Part shown: one piece after another, positions 11,601 through 20,600 of the stretch
How the letters are laid out: every line of letters starts with the position of its first letter
Numbering within the stretch: the first letter of the stretch is position 1
Source: Apostichopus parvimensis
Lineage: Eukaryota; Echinodermata; Holothuroidea; Aspidochirotida; Stichopodidae
Length of the DNA stretch: 27,427 nucleotides
Direction of reading: 5' to 3'
NCBI GenBank assembly: GCA_000934455.1
Contig: KN888562.1
Location: forward strand, 11,476 to 38,902
Notes under the pieces: model-generated
What the model was told of the DNA's origin: nothing
The model's input: only the letters and a program-made list of their open reading frames with translations
Databases searched by the model: none
Translations under genes and position numbers: made by a program

Positions 11601-14600
11601 AAAGGTCAGTTCTGTTTATCAAGTGATTTGTTAAAGGTGCATTTGTGTGACATAATTTATTGATTCATCATAGCACATCAAAATGAAATATATTTTATAT
11701 TTGAAATGAAAATATTTAAACTTGACATTGACATAAAACATGTTACTATCATAATTGTTTGTGCTTAGATGAAACTGACAGTATCTCCATAGTCATAAAG
11801 GAAGAATTCTGATAGTCTAATAGAGGGTGGATGATGGTATTTTACTAACATTATTATTTATTTCTTCGGTCAAAGTTTTGTTTTCTTACAGAATATGTGG
11901 TTCCCCTCGAAAATATGCAGATGGCCCAAATTTTAATTGTGTCTCAAAGTGTGCGTAACAAGGATTTAGAGGGTGATGGGATCCGAAGAAACAAGTAGCA
12001 TTTGGTAATGTGAGCAAATTAAGGAAAAAAAGATGATGTTACTGGCTATAGCAGTATTGATCTTTCTGTACAGAGTGAAGGCACAACACATTGTATAACC
12101 AACTCTCTGCTTGTTTCTAGCAATTTACATCTTCATGTCCTTATGTTTTAGATGCTGTTAGAGGACCACCATCCCAAACTGTGTCTAGGAAACTATACAA
12201 CATTTCAAATTACCCGGACATTGAATGATGGCAGAGACCGTGTTTCTTACATTGATCTGATCATGTCATCACCCGGTGGTGGTTACCATCTGACAAAGGA
12301 AGAATCAACAAAGGTTTGTAATTGCCAATGCTATAAAGTTTTCCTTTTAACATTACAAGACTTGTAGTTAAGGATTGGTTACTTAAAGTGGATCAAATTG
12401 TGTAGCAATTAGAGTGTCGCCCTACAACTATGTGGTTTCTGGTTCAAAATCCCAGCAGGAACCACAATATAGGCAACCTTCTGCTGTGCAGTGTTGTTGA
12501 GCAGTATCTTGTGCTGGTTGGTATTCCTGGTGTGTGAATAAGGAAGTGAGGTTTGGTCCTACAGTATGTTCTTTTTTACGGTATTGCGAATAGCTTCATT
12601 CACCGTGGCTTTACTTTTGGTGTCTATAATTCACCTCCATTTGTATTTGAGGCAGTGTTCAGATATTGTGGCACTCTCTCAGTTCTTGGATTGGTATGTT
12701 GATTTAATAAGCGGATGTCCTGAGAGCGTCAATGATTGAGACAGTTACATGCCTGCCTAGAAAATCTCTGAACATTCATTAAACAGAATGATTGTAATAA
12801 GCCGGTGTTTATCCACAATGACATGAAGACCCATGGCTCGAATATGTTTCTGAGAAGTTTAATCTTCACCAGCTGCCCATGAAATGTAAGGATTTGTACA
12901 TGACCACATGTCTCGGTTGCTTACCAGCTTTTCCTTATTTCTTATATATGGCACTGTTTCTTTAAATACTTAACAAACATTCTCATCCTAAGTACATTGA
13001 TCTTCAACATCTTTTATCTTTTAGCATGTAGACATTGATTACCTCTGTGCTGCCAGTAGAGTCTCTCATCAGTTCAGACTTACAAGGGAAAAAGATGGAG
13101 ACACTGACATGGTTGATGTGAAGTTAAAAGTATTTCAAAATGAAATGAACCAGACAGCCCTTATCCTCCAATCAAATGTGAGTTATGTCTGTTGATTATA
13201 TTCCAGCTCTCATATGTCCCTTCATTACATAACATTAAGCAGCATCTTCTCCCATCTGCTAAGTAATGTCCTATATGTTCGAAGTCTTGCAGCTGTGTGC
13301 AGGCTGATTGAATAATGTTAGTGCTGTGACTGAATTATAGTTATTTGTTGGCATGTTCTCTCATGGATGCTTTTCTTCGAAATATGCATTGTGGAGGATA
13401 ATTTAATTTAATTTAATTACAGCAGTATTTTATTCATGTATTCTTTATTTTTCAGTCACTCCAGTGAACCTGGTATTCCTACATTTCTTATTTTCATTCT
13501 GTTGTCCAACTTTTTACAACTTTCCGTGTTGCTTCGTAAATAAGGAGTAACTTAAAATTGACCTGTGTGTTATTACATACATAGGTCAACAGTTATGGGA
13601 AAGTTTGTTCTGTGTGTACCTTAGGTTTCAGTAAATGAATATTGCATAAATAATAGGTATGTTGTCATCAACAATTCTCTTCCTTTTTCTTTTTGGATTT
13701 CACACATTTATTATGTGTAGTTCCATGTCTGTTACAGCCCTATATTTCTACATATCATTCTTACTTTAAACCTAATCATTCACAGGGGTGTGATAGATAG
13801 CCTGCATAATTGTATGTTAAGTATTCTAACATTTAAAGTTTTCATTAGTCACATAATTTTTGTTAAAATTCTCTTTTCATTCAGGTGAAAAACATTCTCT
13901 TATCTCCAGAAAGCCAGGAAATTCTGCACCCAGGTGAGTTTTTATGTGGAAGTGGAACAAATGGGTGGACTTAGCTAGTTTTAGAAGTCCACCCTGACCT
14001 GCATCTAAGTGAAGTTTGATGTAGGAAAATGAATGCTCATTATCCTAGATATACACTAGGTAAGTGTGTGTTAGTGGAGATGAAAACATAAGCACACGTG
14101 GAGTACATGGACCCAGGTGAGTGTCTAAATAGAGGTGAATAGGTAATTGCATTTGGTTTTAGCAGGAGACACACCAAATGTTACTTATATCAACTTATGT
14201 TATTGGGAAACATTTCATTAACATAAAAATTTTTGATGGAAAGAAATTTAATGATACTGCTGAACCCAAAATATTTCTAAGTCCTATTTGCACGCTTTCA
14301 TTTTTAGTTAGTATGCTCACTCTCTACTTCGTAGCTCTAAGCAACCTTGAAGTTGAAGCTGTATACGAGACCAGCATTTATGCACAAGACAAGGGCTTAA
14401 AGTGGAAAAGTTGCATGCGGGTTGTGGACAGTATACTTAAGCAATAATTTATTGTGTGCATGCACCAGAGGTTGACTTGCATACCAACGTTCTCCATGTT
14501 GGTTGCATGCTTCTTGTGGGCCTGTTGTATAATTGTGCATGTAAGCTGTGAACACTGCTCATAGTTCAAACCTGGCACTCAATTAGCATGTGATTCAGGT

Positions 14601-17600
14601 GCTCTTATTACTACATGTGATATCTAGTCTTTGTTATATTACTTCGAATGTCAAGTGGATGTTATGTCCTCACTTTCAGGCTTACACAAATATGAAAAGT
14701 TGAGAGGAGACATTGCCAAACTTCTGGATAAACAACATTGTGCAAAGCTAGGGGTATATTTTGAGCTGAAGCCAGCAGAAAATGATACAATTCAGGAAGC
14801 AGCAGAATCTGGAAAGATGCTGATAAAAATATTGGATGAAAGAGAGCTCATCATGCCAGACAGAATGATCAGAATGTATGAAGGATTGAAAGCTATTCAC
14901 TTTAATAAGGTTGCAAGACTTGTGCTGGAGTACATCGGTACATCACAGGAGAAGAATGGAAAGGAAAACGAAGAGGAAAAATATGTTAACAAAATGGTTT
15001 GTGCTTTACAAAAACTTGTCAAGACTTTGAAACTTTAAGCTTGAAGCCAACGAATGGTTACTTTGCATAAAATCAAGATCTTAGAATGGTTTAGTACTGT
15101 ATTTTCTGATATGAAAAGTATCTTTTCCACAAAACAGAAAATTAATTATTACTCCATTACTAAAACGTCTTCCTTTTACTTGTTGTAAAAGAAACAGGGC
15201 ATTTAACTGATTATTTCTGCCTACATAAAGTTATGTTTGTAGAGATCAAGTGTACAGCAAGTCTGTGTAGAATATTCACTGAAGCCAAATCAAATGCAGT
15301 AATTAGTTTTATATCATTATGAAAGTATGATCAAAAATGTGAATTTGATAAACAAATTGTAATATTTCAACATTGTTTCAGGTGAAACTTCCAGAGAAAC
15401 AGGAAGTAATCTCAAAAAGGGAATCAAAATTGTCAGTAAATTACACAATTTTGATAGAAGAGGGTTACAGGAGACTGGATGTCCAAAGAGCCTTGAAATT
15501 GTCTAATGGAAAACTGGACTTGGGAAGACGGATATTGCTACTTGCAAAGGAAGAGCATGGTAAAGATACCCTTTGTATTTAGCTACATGGGTATTTCTTT
15601 TAATATTTCTACCTGATATAATTTACCTCAATGTTATATCACACTCTAGGAACACATTTCAAGCCCTTGCTGTTTCAGTGTTTATGGAAGAACAAGTATT
15701 TTTATTTATTTTAGGAAAATTACTCAAAAAAATAGCTACATCATAGGAACATGATCTAGATACCTGAAATAAATCTAATTCTTGTTACTTTCAATGAAAT
15801 ATTCTCTTCTAGATCTGTTTTCATCAATCAGGTCAATTATTTCATGTCTAATGTTCACTGTCAAAAATTAAAATTTATTGTGATTCTTAATTATTTCGTT
15901 TCTACAAGTAGAAAGTAAAACAGTTTTGTGCTAAAGAGACTATTTTCATTAAATGTGTTGATGCATTGAAGTGGCATTGAAGTGGCAAAATCACTTTCCT
16001 TTCACTTGAAATATATTACTTTTCTCCTCCAGAGAGACTTCCTTTGTTCCCAGGATCCAATCTTTATAAAGAGCAGTACTTTGATCAGCGTGGAGGAGAG
16101 ATGGTTATCGCAGGTGTCATTCTGCGTGTACCAGCTGGGGCACTACACACAGGAAGGATTGTTAGTCTGTGGGTTTCTACTGAACCTGCCATCAATGAAC
16201 CTTTCTCAAAGAAGAGTCTAAGATTGACCCCTTTTGTGAAATTTGGTCCAGAAAGCCTTACCTTACACAAGCCTGTCACCTTGATTATTCCACACTGTGC
16301 TGTTACTCCAGCTGGCCAGACGGGTCTTGATGTTTACTCTGGTGTATTACAAACAGGTGTGTTTTTGTTTCTTTGTATTGTGTTTATTAGTCCATTGATC
16401 ATTATATTTAGTTACTTAAATTTCTTGTATCAGTTGAGGTATGTATATGAGTAAGTGTGTTTGTATATCACCCCTGATGTACTGTTTATGCTTGCTTCAC
16501 TGTATGGCTGACCACTTGTACAACTGCTTGCAGATTGAATAAACTCCTACTTTGGATAATGCAGTACTGTATCTACACTATTAGATTCTAAACCTGAATA
16601 ACTGCAAAAGTAAAGCTGGGATGAAAGTCACACTTGATTTGTGAAACCACCTTAGTACAAGAGCGCTATATTGGCAAGAAAATCACTAAAGCCTTCTGGG
16701 TGTCCGGTTCTGTGTAATGTTAACATCATTTTCCAAGAGGGAGGTATTGTCCCAACAAATCATGTTTGATTCCTTGCTGCAGACAAAAGGAATCTATGCA
16801 ATGGTGATGGCGTGTTTGTGTGTGACATGCTTGTAAACACTGTAACCCACAAATTTCATAGTGGATGAACTTCATACTTGATATATGGATCTGTCTTAAT
16901 GAGAACAAGCTGTAGTTAGCGACACATTTTATCTGGCAACCTTGCAATTTTACATTGAGTTAAAAATCAGATAATGTACTGTTTTGATGTTTTGTATGCA
17001 GTGTTGCATTTTCTAACACAACATTGTCAACTTAAAATCATCTATGGTATATTTTAGGCTTGGTGTTCTACCTTTCACTATGTTATAAGTAATTAACTAG
17101 CAAAATATTTTTGTAAATCTTTTTCAGATAAAATTATCAAATGGAGCCAAGAAAGGAAACACCTCAGCTGCTCTATGAATAGTCAGCACTTTGCAGTTGA
17201 AGCTGAGAAACCATGTCTCGTTGGTCTTCACGTCCCTTTCATACCCAAGATGTTGAAGCGTGTCTGCGTCTTACCTATTGTAAACAGAGTTTCTGATTCA
17301 GGGAATCAATTGACAATTTATCTTTGGTTTCATAATGATGACTCACTGGAACATAAAGTTAGTAGTAAATTTTTTTCACCTCAAGTGGTGTTGCAAATTA
17401 TCTCACATAATATCTGCCTTAATTCAAACTTAATTGATGTCAAGGTTACTTCATAATAATAATAATCATAAGTTATTTTTACGGCACTTAGGCAACCACA
17501 AATTTAAGAGAAACCTGCAAGGGCTTATGGATTACAACTTACATTTCGGGTGGCTTCCAGTTCAACATTTTAAGTCAAAGTTGGAATCTTTTCAATTTAG

Positions 17601-20600
17601 AAAATCATTTCAGATAGGAAAACTGTATGGATTGTTCTTGGACAATAAACCCACCTTACTATAACCTGGCCAGATATCAAACCTGGTACCTCCCGATTGC
17701 TAAGCCTCATTGCTTCAAATGCCACCGCCTTTATCCACTCAGCCATATCACTGATGGATTGATAACGTTTCAACTTGATGCCCTACAGGCACAAACATCT
17801 CTGAAAGACAAATTGTGATCATATAGTCAAGCGAGGGGTCATGAAAGATTAGTTGGTTCAGGCTGTCTGTGGTGATTGGTAGTTGAAAATAAACTTTGTA
17901 GTGGACAAAACACACTGACCAGATGTCCTATAACAAACATTGCATGCTCAATATTTTTTGTCTGTGGTCATTGACAACTGATAACAATTGTTGTAACAGA
18001 CACATTTGTGAATACGTACACCTTGTCCAATATTAGAGTGAAGAGTTTATATTTTTCAGAACATAGGCCATGAGACTATGAATGGTCTTTGATAATGTAT
18101 CTTGAAGACAATCAATGTATAATAATAATAACAGCTCCCTGATTTCAGTTTAAATTCTCCTCATTATGTGGGGATTCAAGTCACATGCTTGTATTGTATA
18201 ACAGAGCTCAGTGTTTGATAACACATTAGTTGGTCCAGTTAAAGGGTGTGAAGACTCGTGCAAAAAGAAACGTCTAATGCCGGTAATTTGACCTAGTTTC
18301 GAATGAGGTGTAACAGAAGTGTTAAACACCACCCTCGGTCCCAGAAAAATACACACACAGTTTGCTAACGTCGGTAATTAGACTCTAGTCTACAGTCAGT
18401 ACATACAGATGCGGTCAATACCCACAGCACAGTATACAAACGATACAGCGATGGACATCTCAGGTCCAGCTTAAGATAACAACTAATGTATCACGTTTCA
18501 TTACTGTCTGCATTTTGTAGCGAAACGAACAAAACGTCACTTGCAAGCAACAGAAAGTTAACTTTTTCAGATGGCCGCATGCGGTTTGGGGCGAGTCTTC
18601 AATGCCTTTAATCACCCATAAAAGAAATTGGACAGAAAATCTGTACAGAGAGTTAGACCTTAGTGCACTCCATGTATCAGATATTTATAGTAGCTGCCTG
18701 TTTTACCAATTAATGGTCACACCAGTTAATGAGAGGGTCATACTAGGGAGCTGTTATTGCTTCCTGATCATACATGGGATAATGCAATGGGTGTATGCCT
18801 TGATGGTAATGTTTTTAAAATAAACATTACTTATAATGTAATATTGTTTCATTTCTATTTTAACAGAGCCTTATCAATGAAGAAATCTATCAGCAAAAGG
18901 GATCCATAATTCATGATCCTGTGTCTGTTCAACTCAAGTCTATGACTTCAACTTTACATGTTAGCACTAACTCCAGTACCTTACAGTGTAACCCAAGAAA
19001 AGTGGTTAGTAATGTCTGTCAAATATTCTTATTTATTTTATGTCAACATGTAAAGAAAGCAGGTAATTCCTGTTCCACAGGTAATTTGCATTTGTTGGAA
19101 GAACAGTTTTATGCACCTGTTGAGTAGTATGTAATAATGCCAGCATACAGTATGTTGTTATATTGTAAACTGTTTTACTACATTGATTACAAATCAACAT
19201 TTCATTTGTAATATTGAAACTCTTTCTTTCTCAATTTGTAATGATACTCAATGAGGGTATCAGAGTACGGTAAAAAGTTACCTCGTAGGTTTAAATTTAT
19301 ACATCTGGGTGAAGAGGGGCTGTTTGGATTAAGTGCCTTGCCCAAGGTCACAGATTAAACATCTGTGCAGGACTGTAACCTGTAATCCTTAGAATGTCAG
19401 CACAATAACTTCAACCACTTCAATATCAACTTCTGATTATTCTCTTTCAAAGGATGTTGCCATGGAAACCCTATGGTTAAAGAACAGACACAAGATAGAA
19501 TTCCATCTTCAGTATAAAGGGATCGAAGATACTGTCAATCTGGAAATAGAAGCAAGATATGGGAAGTTAAGGAAGAATCTTTTCCAGCTTAGTATTCAGT
19601 TGCAGGTAACTTAATTTTGAATTAATGTAGCAGAAAGAAAGATTTCAATATGAGGAGTATGTCTGATTTAGTTCATACTTGGTACGGTGCTGTAACTACA
19701 TAGTATGTACATGTTCTTTGCAACAACAATGTTACCTTATTAATATTTATGAGTGGAAATTGTCAAAAACAGGTTGTAAATGCGATATCTCAACAACCAC
19801 AAGTTGAATCAATGCTATATTTGGGAGATAGATGCCCCATGATGAGTAGATGTGCCCCATTGTTCTTGGTTCTCATCTCATGAATATTAATGAGTGGGCA
19901 GGGCTTAACGTAAACTTTGGTTCATACTGGTATGGTCATGTTGGTGCACAATGAGCACATTTTCATGATGTCTCCAACTTCATGTCATTAATATTCATCA
20001 AATTGCAAGAAATGGCTTTTAGCACATGACAAGAACGAAATGTTTCATGATTTCCATACGTGACATATTAGGTTTGTCACATTACATTCATTCAATCAAC
20101 CGTGTTGTTTTTTGTGTGCATATCATGAATTTTATTCAGTGAACATTAAATTCTTAATCAGATATCTCTGAAGTAGTATGTCTAATTAGCTTTACACATG
20201 TACTTGGATAATATGATGTAAGTATATAGATACATGCTTATGAGATCATAAAATTTGACCTCATTAAAATCCATGTTTTTTCTGTTTTTATAGTTGTCTC
20301 AACATGATAACTCCCTTTTTATGTTGCAGCATTAGTCAATGGACAATCCTCTTCATTTGGCTGTGCACAAGTTCATGAATATTAACATGTATGACTTACC
20401 ACACTGTGTATATGTTTCGGCATCATCTATTGAAATTTCTACTCTGTCGGTCTTAGTTGACGAACTGATTTTTATTAATAAAGGTTTGAACTAATATTTT
20501 AAAATGCCAGAAAAAAATCTTATGACAAGCTGGCTTCAGATCATAAATGTATAGAAATTGTACTGTCCTAATTAGCACATCTTAACAGTATTAGTTAGAC

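Larger units (their letters stand above)
17358..18866 (+). other. Intron 14
   Basis: A 1509-nt phase-0 intron, GTTAGT to TTTTAACAG. It holds a minus-strand tRNA-derived SINE (17450-17750) and a TTAA-flanked MITE (18239-18611). Open frames at 17434-17818 and 18602-18823 arise from these elements or chance. Confidence 0.7.

Noticed and set aside
14178-14447. 89-codon open frame in intron 10
   Set aside because: Hydrophobic, without a recognisable domain; exons 10 and 11 join in phase without it.
16085-16279. Minus-strand open frame over exon 13
   Set aside because: Shadow of the ZU5 exon, whose + strand reading has clear homology and splice sites.
17673-17745. Genuine tRNA-Leu/Ser gene
   Set aside because: A and B boxes are recognisable, but the B box is altered (GGTTTGATATC), stems do not pair well, and a SINE body and tail follow.
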